The notes: generated from the sequence alone by a model not told the origin. DNA of 64,000 bases from Scopulariopsis brevicaulis (GCA_017657125.1 JAGFNX010000179.1:29203-93202); one strand, 5' to 3'; counted from the stretch's first letter, positions 22,350 to 33,309 are shown. Program-made: numbers and translations.

Positions 22350-22500
22350 GGAGGCGCTACGTCCTTATCCAGCGGGGCACGCCCGACTCGCTCGTGGTTC
22401 TAGCGCCTGGCGGCGAGGCGGGCAGGATGCATATTGTGTTCACGACGGACGAGAAACTGCCGAGGCTGCGACCGAGTCCCGGCCAGCGGATGTTTGAAAC
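22350..22500 (+). pseudogene. Diverged second copy of the DCC1 beta segment
   Basis: A frame at about 22350-22480 reads RRYVLIQRGTPDSLVVLAPG followed by GEAGRMHIVFTTDE, aligning with KRYILTQRNTSNSLIMLTPD followed by GKTGGMNIVGTMHE from the preceding fragment (about 16 of 40 positions identical, with conservative changes elsewhere). Nucleotides align too (GCGCTAC-TCCT...CAGCGG...CTCGCTC). It has no intron partner upstream and no Dcc1 C-terminal part downstream. I read it as a decayed tandem copy of part of the fragment before it. Confidence 0.45.
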
Positions 22501-23240
22501 CCCCATCGCCCCTCGAACAACGGAAGCAAGAAAACGCTTTCTTCCCCACGCGAGCCTTTCCTCCCGGCCAAGGACGCGGAGAAGTACATCATCCAAACAT
22601 CTATCTCTCCAGAAAGGATAATGGCACTCCGGGAGCTGACCATAGAGCGTGGTTCTCGGGGATTTCATTGCGGCGAATTGCGAGCTAGAGGGTTACCACA
22701 TACGAGGTGTCCAGACATTCAAGCACTCGGCAACCCAGGAATATGGCCGCAGACACCCGATGTCACGAAGTCATGAAAGTCCCTAGTATAGTTCGGACGT
22801 CGTGACTACCCGCAAGCTCCTCACCCATTGGTACGCCGGCGAGTAACAAGCGGACTTTCCGGAGACGCAGCGGGCTTTCCAGTCTACCAGCCAACAAATA
22901 GACCATACATGTACACTCGTACAAGGTCACGATTACAATACGCGCATATATCACAGACCCCATATCCTCGTGAAATCGTGAAATCGTGAAATCGTGAAAT
23001 CGTGAAATCGTGAAATCGTGTATTAAATCAACCCCAGAACACCGCTCAATGCCCTCGATCCCGTATGCTGCCGGCATAAATCATACCAACCCACAAAGCA
23101 ACGAGCGCCCCTCCGTCTAGTTCATTCTAACGCCGACGCCGACACATAAGAAACCAATACCCCTAGAAAGCAACGGAAACAACGCGGAAAGGGCCGCGGA
23201 GTAAAGAAGACGGGTCACAGCTCGAGGAAAGCCCGAATTC
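22501..23240. other. Interval after the DCC1 remnants with an 8-bp tandem repeat
   Basis: Contains no supported gene. It includes the 8-bp tandem array at 22968-23028 and the 3' flank of the RBR ligase gene. One frame near 22573-22640 (AEKYIIQTSISPERIMALRE) has a protein-like look but I could not place it. Confidence 0.4.
22968..23028. repeat. 8-bp tandem repeat, seven units
   Basis: Seven exact copies of AAATCGTG (22973-23028) preceded by a partial unit TCGTG. All units are identical, indicating recent slippage. It lies in noncoding DNA about 215 bp beyond the stop codon of the RBR ligase gene (downstream on its strand). Confidence 0.9.
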
Positions 23241-26200
23241 TCAAGCTTTCCCCCGTTTCCTGGGCGGCTCCGTCCCACCCGCTGCGCCCCCGAGACCAAC
23301 CACCATCTGCGCCCTAAAAGGCAGCGCATTTCCTCCTCGCGACGGCGTCCCGGCCCCGTTCTCGTCCGCGGCCGCATCATCAATCATAATGGGCGCCTCC
23401 CGCGACCCAGCCCCAGCGGAATCTGGCGCCCAAGTCCGCTGAGCAGGCTGCGAAGCAAGCAATCGAATCTCACTGCCCTCAGCCTGGGGCGATCGAACGG
23501 GGGTGCTAGGATGCGACACACTCCGCTGAGTTGCGCACGCCGGCCCCGCCGCGGGATCCTGCACCGGGCTTTTCCCGCCATCCCCCCAAACGGCGCGATG
23601 CGCGCGCTTGCTCTCCTCCCCAGCACGACGCCGCACCTGTTCGTTCAGCTCCCGAGCGCGCCGCTTAACCATATACGCCTGGATCCTCTCCGACAGCGAC
23701 GGCTGCCCCTGCGGTAGCCGCCAGTCGGGGTGCCCATAGTGGTAAAACGGCGCGACGCGCGGCGGCGGCAGCTGCTGACCCAGCCGCACCATGACCCGCG
23801 CGTGGGCCTGCCTCGCCAGCTCCTCGTGGTGAGGCGGTGCCCGGCGGTCGCGCGACCTGATGATCTCGTGGAGCGCAACGTACTCGTCCTCAGTCTCCGG
23901 GGCCGGAATCCTGCCGTAGTGTCGAATCAGGAGCTGCCACTGTGCCCCCTGAGCCGCCTGCCCCGGAGCCTCACCCTGCGGCTCGTAGAGCTTCTCCCAG
24001 TGGGTGTCTCTTACGACCCGGTCGATCTCTTCCAGCTCGCGCTCGACCAGCAGGGGAACGCCCGCCCAGATCTGCTCTCGGATGGGGTTCGCTAGTGATG
24101 CGGGAATCTCCGACGGAAGGATGCCTACCCAAGACCCCCGGATATGGTTGGAGAGCTGCTGCGAGATTTCGTCAAAGTATGGCTGGAGGGCAAGGACCAT
24201 CCTCCGTAGGAGCTGCGTACTGTACCGGCTTTGCCGTTGACCCATGTTCTTCAGGGCTTCGGTGCGCGGGGTGCCTGCGCGACCCGCTCCGCCATCGGTA
24301 TTGTATAAGTGCTGGGCATTGATCACCTCGGCACCTAGACCCCTAGGGGAGTTAATCGGGGGCGTAGCCGGCGAACGAGGTAGAAGTTCATCCTCTGGTC
24401 CGGTCGGCACCGGCACCGCCGCTCTTTGCGGGGGCGGGCGCCATCCCCTAGGCCGCTGCCCGGGAGCTAGGGGGTGTAGGACCCGGCCGGGCGCCCTCCT
24501 TATCGTCCACCCAGCCTGCTCGAACGGCGGCTGGATCTGAATCCGCAGAGCGACCTGGCCGGTCTGATATTGTGGTGCTCGACCCTGCGGCGCCGCCGGC
24601 CCAAACTGGAACTGCTGCTGCTGCCCCTGCCCCTGCGGCGCGGCTGGCCCAAATTGGAGCAAGTCTCCCTCTTCCCCCGCCTCTCCTGCCTGTCCCCGCA
24701 AAGCCTCTTCGACGCGGCGTATCCGCCCGCGCATCATGTCAATCTGGTACTGCCTCTCCTGCATCTGCGCCTCCGTGTGGCCAGCCTCTTGTCGCTGACC
24801 CAGCGGCGCCGGCACTGGCGGCCACTCTTGCGGCCTCACGTACGGAATGACCCCGTTCATCATACCACGGGGCCTGCGGTGAATGGGCGCCCGAATATTC
24901 ATCGGATGCTCCACCCTGGCTGGTGTCGGGTCATCAGGAAGCTTGATCTGCAGCTCCTCCTCCGCAATACCAGGGTTCTCCTCCAGGACGCGCTTCCTGG
25001 CGGCTTCCTGGGCGGTCTCGGCCTCTTGGCGGTGACGAGCCTCAATGCCCCCGCTGGGGTCGTGCAGGGGGCAGCCTGTCTTTTTGAAGTGCGTATAGTC
25101 GCACGATTCGCCGCAGATGTAGCACTGTTGGTTGCGGCATCCGGGTTTCGTACATGTCATCTTGTTGCACCCCGACTGTTTGACGAATGGAGTACTGCCT
25201 AAACGTTAGGTTGACTATTAGCTTCCACGATCCTATGCTCAGAGCGATTTGCTTATAGGACGGGCACATCGAGCTATCAATCCTGTAAAGGGAATGGACA
25301 GGGGAACCCACATTTGTTACACTTCCTGATCAAAGCCGCCGACATAGCCTCCTCAATCTGATGCCGAGCCGAAACCTTGTTATCCGCCGCAGCCTCATCA
25401 CACGTCTGGGGAACGTGAGTCACCCTACTGCACAGCCGGCAGCTCACAGTCAGGCACTCTGGATTCTGACACCGGAACTCCCTGTCCTCTTCAACCGGGG
25501 GACACTCCGCGGCGTACGGGCAGAACGGGCAGGAGGCGAGGTTCTCGATGTTGGCTTCGCGTAGCGCGGCGTCTTGCTCGATGCGGTCAAGTGCGGCGAT
25601 GGTCTTGTTGTCTAGGTATGACTTGCGTTCGCTGGGGTGGAAGTGGCCGGTACAGTCGTCCATGGATACGCACTTTAGTTCGTACTTTGACAGGCCGAGT
25701 TGTACTTCGGCGTTCTTCCGGGCACAGGAATAACAAAAGAGCTGACAGGTCCGTGTTAGTATTTCAAGGTCCTGTCCAGAGGATCTAGGATTCAGACGTC
25801 TACTTACGTGCTCGGGGTTGACGTCACAAGAAACCATGCGGTTCATAGGCTCATTGGAGAAACAACACCCGCAATCCCGTGCGGTGCCCTCAGCTACCGC
25901 CCTCTCCCTGTTCACCTGTTCATTCCTATCCTTGAGGGCCTCCCGCCCCTTGAAGGCTGCAATGCGGCGCGCGGCATAGAGCTCCTTGTAGATGTTAGCC
26001 AGGCTGTCATCCGTGGCCGGCTCCGCTGCCGAATGGTCGTGGTGGGTGGCATGCCAGGCCCCGTGATGCAATTCCTGGTCGGCAACCTCATCCCTGTAGC
26101 CGCGTTCGCTGATTGCCGAATAGGCTTTGAAAAGCGACGATTCCTTCAGCTGGGTGAAGACCCGCCTCATCGCGGTCCGAGACGCGTCGGGGAAAACGCT

Positions 26201-26758
26201 TGATACCAAAATCCCCACACTAGCCGGTAGTCAGTATGCATGATGCACAATTCTCACACAAAGAGCGACGATGCGGCTGTCAAGGTCAAGTAAAACAAGC
26301 AGGAAGGGTTTGTTCCGTGCATACCAAGTCTCTCGATAGCCTTTGATCTTAGAAACCTGTCCCTTCCAGGCGGGCCCCGTGAAATGCTCGGCCAAACGCT
26401 TCACATCCCCCTCATTGAACTCCTCATCAGACTTGGAGAGCACCTCCAAAATGGGATCAGTCTGCCGCTTCCGCTTCCCGAGACTAGTCCTCTTAGGATA
26501 CGACACCCCGTTCTCAATTTCAAAAAGAACGGCGTCAATGATCGATTCGGAGACGTGGCCCTTCTCCTGTGCGAGTTTGCCAAGATACGCGGGGCATATG
26601 TCGGGAAAGACGTCCGCGACCTGCCTGAGCGCCTCCTTGGGGTCCGTTGCGACGATGACGACGTCGCTCTCGTCGGAGTCGGAGAGGTCGGGGTTAATGA
26701 GGTTCAAGTCGGAGTTGGCGAGGGTCACCGTCTGCGCGGCCGCCGCGCGCGTCTGCAT
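23241..26758 (-). CDS. RBR-type E3 ubiquitin ligase, RNF216/TRIAD3-like
   Basis: Four exons (26758-26325, 26219-25808, 25741-25308, 25194-23241) give about 1077 residues. RING1 begins CGCCFSNEPMNRMVSC and continues LFCYSCARKNAEVQLG. The IBR reads CPFCPYAAECPPVEED then CQNPECLTVSCRLC. RING2 reads RKCNKCGTPFVKQSGCNKMT then CYICGE. By analogy with HHARI and RNF216 the catalytic cysteine that accepts ubiquitin from the E2 is the C of SGCNK, about residue 436. The order and wording match RNF216. The N-terminus has acidic DSDESD. The C-terminal roughly 600 residues are Gln/Pro/Arg-rich and mostly disordered with some helices. Intron 3 uses a GTTCCC donor, yet RING2 reads through it exactly. The start is the first ATG in the exon-1 frame (MQTRAAAAQ). 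Confidence 0.85.
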
Positions 26759-28686
26759 TGCCAATCCGGCTCCGAGGATTAGGGCGGGAGGATGAGCGCC
26801 ATGAAAACTGGGTTGCGTGTGATGATATACAACGTCGTGGGATGGGCGGACTTCGACGGGGGCGCTGGGTGGCCTGTTGACGCATCAGTATCAGCTCATC
26901 GCGAGGTCCGGATCTTGTGCCGTCGTCAACCGTCGGGGCAAGTTCGATCTAGATGTCGGAGATACGCCTAGACGAACTCAATTCTGGCGGGGAAGGTGTA
27001 CCCTCGATAAGCCCCTCGCTTGTCCGCGATACCGGCGAGCATACAGTTGGGGGTCGGCGCTCTTAACCAAACGCTGGGTTACGTTGATACTGGCGTAGAT
27101 GGACCGTTTGCTGCCACGCAAGGGATAGAAAGGAAAGGTATGAGAGGGTCGAAAAGAGAAGGTGGGAATATGCCCGGTGATCATGTGGAGCAGGCAGGAT
27201 CCCACGTGTAGGAAAGAGCACACGAGCTGCAGAATCTAGCAAGGCTATGTGCAATCGAGCGCTGCCGGCCAAAAGGCAGACGATGGTGGTTCCGAGCAGA
27301 GTTCCCGAGAAGAGATAAACAAGTAGATAAGCTTCAAAGAGCGCCTTGACCAGGCAGGGGTGGCTCAAGATGAGTGAAATGTGAGATACGAAACTCTCCC
27401 TTTTAAGGAGCAGATGCCGAGTGACAGCCTAAAGTGTAAAAACTGACGTTGACAGGACAGTGACCCAAGCAAACAAGAGGGAAGGAGACACGGAGCCCAA
27501 GGAGAGACCTCGCGTGGGGCAGCCGCCTGCTCTCTCAGTGGCCCGTATTATCCGGCACCCCGGCTCTTCAAAACCCCGGGATCCCCGGCCACAAAAGCAA
27601 ATAACAAGAAAAAAAACTCCGGACTGACGGGCGCTATGCCGGGCGTAGGACACGTCAGAAATCTTTCTTCTCGGCCCGTCGGTCTGGACATAGCTGCAGA
27701 AAAAGCCGTTCGACGCCACGGAGACGACTCTCCTTTACACCAGAGATCCGGTTGCAACCCACAGTGGACCCAGTTTTACCCATGCCCCCTGCCTCCGATT
27801 CCCACCCCCGGGGCCTGGATCGATCCTGGATCGATCCAGGATTGGTTCAGAATTGGTCCTGGATCCTTGTATTGGTCACAGGGCTCGACAGCGGATCCCC
27901 GGTCCCGACCACAGGGCCAGGAAAGACCCACCCCCCTCTCTCGACCTCCCAAGCTCTGAGCTTAAAAGTTGGGGGGTGGGGGCGAGCTGCCGGTCTGAAG
28001 TCGCATTAATTCCGGCGCCGGAATTCGACAGATGTCCATGCAATATCTCCGGCGCTGTCTCAACCGCTCTGCCGTGCAAAGCTCACCCACATTACGCGTC
28101 CTCGGACGACGTGTTCGCTTCGTCCAAAAGACACATAACCGTTTCTACCGCTCGAGCCCGTACTCGGGGAGGTTCCCAGCCATGACTCCACGCCTGCCGA
28201 GCAAACACGGAAAAAAGGCGTCCGGCCTGCGACGCGAGGGTGCAGCGCGCGCCACTCTGTACACCCCTCCCCCTTTCGGAGGACGCCCTCAATTCCCCCT
28301 TCAGCTCCCGGGCCTCTTTCCCGTGTGACGACGAGGTGCACGATGATAGGCTTCCCGTGGGTATACCGTCCCATTCGGGGCTGAAACATGGACGACGGAT
28401 CATGCCATTCTACAGCCACCATGCATGGCTCCGCCCATAACCCGACAACCCGGGGGCGATAGTTTCGAGCCGCTAGCTTGACTTCCTTTGAAGAACAGGG
28501 GTTGTGGGGAACGGGATTAGCCCTGTTGCGGCTTTCACGCGTGTGGTGTGGTCCACGGGAATACCCATGGCGCCATTTCTTATTTTGGACCGTATGGCTA
28601 GGCCCAACCGAACTTTCTCTAGCGCTGGTAGTGGAGAGTCCCGGCCCGGAGTTATGTACGAAGCGAAGCGGATGCAATTCTCGGTT
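26759..28686. other. Intergenic region of about 1.9 kb without a supported gene
   Basis: Lies upstream of the RBR ligase and downstream of RAD4. It holds an 18-bp palindrome at 27824-27841. Several 80-100 residue frames exist on both strands, but they lack ATG starts or recognisable sequence. A poly-A stretch and GC-rich blocks alternate. Confidence 0.45.
27817..27841. repeat. 18-bp perfect palindrome with overlapping direct copy
   Basis: TCCTGGATCGATCCAGGA at 27824-27841 equals its own reverse complement. The inner GGATCGATCC also occurs just before it at 27817-27826, and CCTGGATCC recurs near 27859. It may be a protein-binding site or a chance low-complexity expansion. Confidence 0.6.
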
Positions 28687-28784
28687 CTAGCGACTCCACC
28701 CATCATCGTCATCATCAAAGTCGTCAAGATCGTCCGCCTGAGGCCGCGGCGTTGCCCGTAATTATCGCCGGCCGGAGCATCGTA

Positions 28785-31772
28785 TCAATGCCGTCCCGGC
28801 CGCCTTGTGCTGCGCCGGGGCCCAACCTGCGGGCGTTCTCCCGCCTGCACGTCGGCATCACCTCCCGATACCAAGCCCTCTTCTTCCCTGAGGTCTGCAG
28901 CTGTGGCACTCTCTTTCGCTTCGTCGATGAGACGATCATCCTGCACGAGGAGGGAGTCATCACCCTCGTCGTCTTCATCCACAACAGGAAAGAAGCTCGA
29001 TGTGCGACCACCCCCTCCAGCCTCCTCGCCATCCTCTGGTTCCTCGTCATAGCCCTCCGGCAGGAACCCACCTGCCATATCTGCACCTTCCTCCACCTTC
29101 CCACCCTCCGACTGCTCGCCGGCTTTCCCGGGGAAATTATCCCTAAAATGCCCGAATACCTCCACCCCCTCGCCGATCTCCCCGTACTCCTCCTTGATCC
29201 TATTCGCGATTCTCATCCCCATAAGCAACTTCCTCCACATCCCGAGCGCGGCCTTCCGCCTCTTCTCATCCTCCTTCCTTGTCCGCTCCGCCTCGTCCTT
29301 CGCCAGCTCCTCCATGACTCGCTCGTAGTACTCCTCGGCGACCACGACCCCCTGGATCACGGGTACGGCCATGCGGTGCCCGAACTCAAAGTCGATCACG
29401 GCCTCGGCGTAGTCTATCTGGAGGCGCTTGCAGACTCTCACGGTGCCACGGTAAGGGATGTGTACCGCGCCTTCCGGACACATGTGCTCCACGAACAGGT
29501 CGACATTCCTAGTAATGTTAGAGGAGGCATCAAAAAGATCTTCTGGACGATATGCATACCCATATTCGTTTTTCGGGATAATCCCGTCCTGGATAGGCGG
29601 CGGAATTATCCAATCCGTCTGCTCCATGCCGTACAACCCCTGCAGTACCTTCTCCCCCGTCGCCTTCTCCGCCTCAGCCAGCTCCCGCTGCCTGTTAATC
29701 GTCGCCGCGCGGTAGGGCACCTGCTTTAGCGGGACCGCCCCGGGGATGGGTGCCCGCCCCTGCTTGTGCCATGTCTCGGCGCTCTTCGCATGCACGACGT
29801 CGCTCCGGAGATAAACGGGCTCCTCCTTGACCGCGCCCTTCGACTTGGACTTGAACACCCTCACCGGCTCGGCGTCATGCAGGAGTGCCTCCTCCCGCTT
29901 CAGGTGTCGCTCGAGGACGTATTCCTGGGAGTTCTTGTAGTACTGCAGCGTCTCCTCCCCCTCCTTGACTTCCTTTTTCTCGACCTTAGCCGGCGTTAGG
30001 TCGACGGCGTCCTCTAGCTGGTCCACCTCCGTCACCGGGTGCTTTTCCCCGCCCCGGGTATATCCGGCTATGGCGTGCTTGAACCAGTCATACTCATCGT
30101 ACCGCTTGACTTTTCCGTGGCGGTTGTGAACGGGTACCTTCTTGAGCGGCATCCGCACACCCTTCGTTTTCCCGGGGAGCATCTGCCGCTTCAGATACCT
30201 CACCGTGACATCTTTTGCTGTTCCGTCCTGCGAAAAGCCAATGACGTAGGCGATGACTTGCCTCTTCTTTTCCGCTTTGCTTCCCCGTGGCTCAAGTGAC
30301 TCGATGAGCTCCCTGGTCGTCCCCACGAGCTTCTTCACGAGGGCGTCAACCGGTACATACTTGTCTGTCACTGGAGAGCGCACCTCCGTCCAGTAATGCG
30401 GATAGTCCAAGTCCTTGTCGTACCTTTGTGATGCCATGTTCTGTTTCGCGATCTCGGACATCTCGACCCCGGAGCTCTCGCCGCTGTCTGAAAGGTCGGA
30501 TCCCATCTCTTCGTCAGAATCCTCAACAGTCTTCTTCTGCCTCTTACTTGCAGGTCTCTTGGAAGTCCTTGTCGAGCGCGTTGGGGTGGAAGAAGCCTTC
30601 GCTGATCCTTTTGCACCCCCTTTCCCAGATTTCACCGGGGTACCGCTGGGCGTGCTGCCCGGTATATACTGTCCGGAAGCATTCTCCCTTTCCGGGTCCG
30701 CGTCCTCCAGCTTGTTCCACCCGAACCCCAGGGGCTGGAGATTAGTGACCATGCGAGCATCCATCCCGAGTCCCCGAAGGAGCGCGGTAAAAAGCTGCGC
30801 CCCGACATCCCTGCTCCCCTCACACTTCTGAGCGCAGAGCCGAAAAGACTCGAGATCGGCGATCCGCTCGCCAAACGCCGATGTACTGTCGCCGTCGCTC
30901 TTATACGCTTTCGTGACCCGGTCTAGCCTCTCCAAAGACATGTAGCCCCACTTCCGGATGCCGGGCGCCGTGACCTTGAACCGCTGCTTCCACCAGCCCA
31001 CAAGGGACTGCATGAGGCGGACGAGAGGGTCGCCGTGGCTCATATCAGCGCCCGCTTCCAACTTCCTCGCAGCAGATCCCATATCCTTTGTCTCCTTGCC
31101 CTTCCCCTTTTGACCTTTTGCCTTACTCCTCGTCTCCGGCTGGCCTTTCTCCAGCCCGCTATTCCGCCGCCACCGGTCAATCTCATCCCACAGTCTCGGA
31201 GGCACGTGCGAGATCATGATAGCCTGCACTTCCTCGTCGCAAAGCCAAGCGTTCCTCACGGCGTTATGCCACAGAAGGAACATCACGTGGACGCAATGCG
31301 TCGCAACCCGTATCTTCCTCTCAATCTTCGACGGGCCCTTCTTCCCAAACGCAGCCGTAAGCGATATCCGGTTATCCCGGCGCAGCGTCAGCTCCAGGTC
31401 CCCCGAGCGCACCGGCTGGCTCGGCGCCTGCATCGCGACGTCCTCGAACTCGATGCCCTCTTCATCGTCATCGTCATCGTCGGAGGCTTCGTCCGTCTTC
31501 GGCCGCTTCGGAGCGGGTACGTCATCGGAGTCGATGTCGGATAGGTCCGTGAGCTCAGAGCCCTCGTCGCTGCTTGTTTCCACGTGGGGTATCTCGGACT
31601 TGGACGTATCCGGCGTCCCGATGGCGTCGAGGTCGTCGAAGAGCGAGCGCGAGCGCGGCGCCGGCTTCGCCTTGGGTGTGCTCGTTTGCGTCCCGGAAGC
31701 TTGGGGGGTGTCAGAGCCGGATGGCTTCGGAGATCCATCGCGTAGCCGTTTTCGCGTGACGTGAGGTGGCAT
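28785..31772 (-). CDS. RAD4: DNA damage-recognition protein Rad4/XPC
   Basis: An intronless frame of 995 residues starting at ATG 31772 (MPPHVTRKRLRDGSP); upstream in-frame sequence begins with less likely starts. Residues about 150-540 form the transglutaminase-like domain (HVMFLLWHNAVRNAWLCDEE, MQSLVGWWKQRFKV, YPHYWTEVRSPVTDKYVPVD) with a Ser/Lys-rich insert. BHD1-3 follow at about 640-860 (YVLERHLKREEALLHDAEPV, RAATINRQRELAEAEK, HIPYRGTVRVCKRLQIDYAE). Rad4 with Rad23 finds helix-distorting lesions and opens DNA for nucleotide-excision repair in the nucleus. A possible C-terminal intron (28826-28738, donor GTTGGG, acceptor CTCAG) would replace the last 13 residues with an acidic ADDLDDFDDDDDGWSR tail ending at 28687. 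Confidence 0.88.
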   Translation of the reverse strand: MPPHVTRKRLRDGSPKPSGSDTPQASGTQTSTPKAKPAPRSRSLFDDLDAIGTPDTSKSEIPHVETSSDEGSELTDLSDIDSDDVPAPKRPKTDEASDDDDDDEEGIEFEDVAMQAPSQPVRSGDLELTLRRDNRISLTAAFGKKGPSKIERKIRVATHCVHVMFLLWHNAVRNAWLCDEEVQAIMISHVPPRLWDEIDRWRRNSGLEKGQPETRSKAKGQKGKGKETKDMGSAARKLEAGADMSHGDPLVRLMQSLVGWWKQRFKVTAPGIRKWGYMSLERLDRVTKAYKSDGDSTSAFGERIADLESFRLCAQKCEGSRDVGAQLFTALLRGLGMDARMVTNLQPLGFGWNKLEDADPERENASGQYIPGSTPSGTPVKSGKGGAKGSAKASSTPTRSTRTSKRPASKRQKKTVEDSDEEMGSDLSDSGESSGVEMSEIAKQNMASQRYDKDLDYPHYWTEVRSPVTDKYVPVDALVKKLVGTTRELIESLEPRGSKAEKKRQVIAYVIGFSQDGTAKDVTVRYLKRQMLPGKTKGVRMPLKKVPVHNRHGKVKRYDEYDWFKHAIAGYTRGGEKHPVTEVDQLEDAVDLTPAKVEKKEVKEGEETLQYYKNSQEYVLERHLKREEALLHDAEPVRVFKSKSKGAVKEEPVYLRSDVVHAKSAETWHKQGRAPIPGAVPLKQVPYRAATINRQRELAEAEKATGEKVLQGLYGMEQTDWIIPPPIQDGIIPKNEYGYAYRPEDLFDASSNITRNVDLFVEHMCPEGAVHIPYRGTVRVCKRLQIDYAEAVIDFEFGHRMAVPVIQGVVVAEEYYERVMEELAKDEAERTRKEDEKRRKAALGMWRKLLMGMRIANRIKEEYGEIGEGVEVFGHFRDNFPGKAGEQSEGGKVEEGADMAGGFLPEGYDEEPEDGEEAGGGGRTSSFFPVVDEDDEGDDSLLVQDDRLIDEAKESATAADLREEEGLVSGGDADVQAGERPQVGPRRSTRRPGRH

Positions 31773-32382
31773 TATGGGGGAATTTGGCAATTGCAGTTCG
31801 ATATCCGGCGGGGATTGGGGGATCGAAGTGACGTGTAGGATGACGTCTGAGATCGGCGCGAAACGCGGGATCACGTGACAAAATTAATGGGTGGAGTGAC
31901 ACGACGTGGAAGCGCTTTTTTGACTGTCCGTTGGGGGGTTTCCTGTTGTACCTAGATACTTATACAGATTAATCTCAGTCTAACGCGGGTGTCGTAACTT
32001 GGACGCCGGTTCCAAACGATACAGCCTTCGGGCGATGGGGTAGCAAGATCCGGATCACGTTCCACATAGCAGCTGAGATATTGTACAGTACCCTGCTTGC
32101 CACGGGTAATTGTGGGGAAACAAGGGTATATCCGTGTAAAAGGTGACCGAAGCTGAGGTTAGTCGGCAGGCTCCGTTTGCTTCACATTCTATCATTACAT
32201 GTAGTAACGAGTCCGCCTCTGGTACTGGCAACGAACGGTAGATGTGTATCATCATTCATCGACTCCCCGGCCCACGCTTAAAACGCTAACGGCTGTCTGT
32301 GTCTAAGCAACCTAACGCCCCAAGAATGAAATCGCAAAAGCTATGCAAGCGCCCAAGACGACCGCCGATAAAGGCGCTCTCC
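31773..32382. other. Intergenic region between RAD4 and CUZ1-like genes
   Basis: About 610 bp carrying the RAD4 promoter and the 3' end of the next minus-strand gene. No ORF, repeat or RNA gene supported. Confidence 0.5.
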
Positions 32383-33309
32383 CTAGAGATCGATCAAATC
32401 CGGCGGAGGCCCGACGCCCCTCAGCAGCACAAGGGTATTCCCGCTAACAAGCACCTCCCCGACCTTCTCGCCGAACTCGAGTAACCTGCCCCCCTCGACG
32501 TGGAACACCCTCAGCTTGTCGTTCTCGCTCGACGACTGGTTGTTCAGGTTCTCAACCTGCAGGCTCCTTGCCGCCGCGTCCAGTACCCTCCCCACCACCC
32601 AGTCCTTGCTGTAGAAGAAGGCCCCCTTGGGGTACTTTGCCTTGGTGGTCTCGGCCTCGGCCTCGACGTGCAGGTACACGCGTTTCTCCGCCGCGAGCTT
32701 GTCGTCGCCCTTGGCCGTCTTCTTGAGGTTATTCACCGCCACCATGCGCTGCGCGGCGGACGTCGGCTTCGGCTTCGGCAGCGCCCTGCCAACTTCCTGC
32801 CTCCTCGCGGTGCCCCACGCCCTCAGCTTCGCGAACGCGCCCTTCGTCTTCTCCGCCATGTCCGGCCCCGTCCGCGCCCCTATCGGCACGAGCGCCTTGC
32901 AGTCGTGCTCCTCCTTCAGCCTGTGCGAGTGGCAGTAGTCCCGCCGGCACGTCTGGCAGTGCACCCCCGGGTTCCTTCCCGTCCCGATCGTCGTCTTGCA
33001 CGCTGGCGAGTCGCACGGCTTCGTCGACACGCGGTACCGCAGCTCCTTTCCGGCGCCGATGCCCGACTTGGCCATCTCGGCCTCGCGCCGCCGCCGCGCC
33101 CAGGCGCCCGGGTTCGCGCATTTATGAGAGTCCTCGGTCCGATGGTCCTGGCAGAAGGTCTTGCGACAGCTCTCGCAGAAGAAGGGAAGAAAGTCGATCT
33201 GGTTGCAGTAGTCGAGTTGGCAGTGCTTGCCCACGAGGGTTGCGTCTTCGCGGTCGTCCATCTTGCGGTAGCTCGTCTCGTTGGAGCCGGATGTCGAGGA
33301 GGACGCCAT
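32383..33309 (-). CDS. CUZ1: AN1-type zinc-finger protein, Cuz1/ZFAND1-like
   Basis: A single-exon frame of 308 residues from ATG 33309. Two AN1 zinc fingers lie at about residues 27-75 (GKHCQLDYCNQIDFLPFFCE and CRKTFCQDHR) and 95-145 (PCDSPACKTT, HCQTCRRDYCHSHRLKEEHD). A basic linker follows, then a C-terminal ubiquitin-like domain of about 80 residues (KRVYLHVEAEAE, AFFYSKDWVVGRVLDAAARS, GNTLVLLRGV). Yeast Cuz1 and human ZFAND1 have this layout and link Cdc48/p97 and the proteasome under arsenite and stress-granule conditions. The function here is inferred from that architecture. It lies on the same strand as RAD4 and the MTP18-like gene. Confidence 0.85.
   Translation of the reverse strand: MASSSTSGSNETSYRKMDDREDATLVGKHCQLDYCNQIDFLPFFCESCRKTFCQDHRTEDSHKCANPGAWARRRREAEMAKSGIGAGKELRYRVSTKPCDSPACKTTIGTGRNPGVHCQTCRRDYCHSHRLKEEHDCKALVPIGARTGPDMAEKTKGAFAKLRAWGTARRQEVGRALPKPKPTSAAQRMVAVNNLKKTAKGDDKLAAEKRVYLHVEAEAETTKAKYPKGAFFYSKDWVVGRVLDAAARSLQVENLNNQSSSENDKLRVFHVEGGRLLEFGEKVGEVLVSGNTLVLLRGVGPPPDLIDL

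Noticed and set aside
22968..23028. CRISPR-like array
   Set aside because: The repeats are directly tandem with no spacers, and the host is a fungus.
27063..27368. 101-residue hydrophobic minus-strand ORF
   Set aside because: Begins with TTG rather than ATG and matches no family that I recognise.
28032..28328. 98-residue Arg-rich ORF that could be read as a mitochondrial peptide
   Set aside because: No supporting exon or homology, and equally open frames exist on the other strand.
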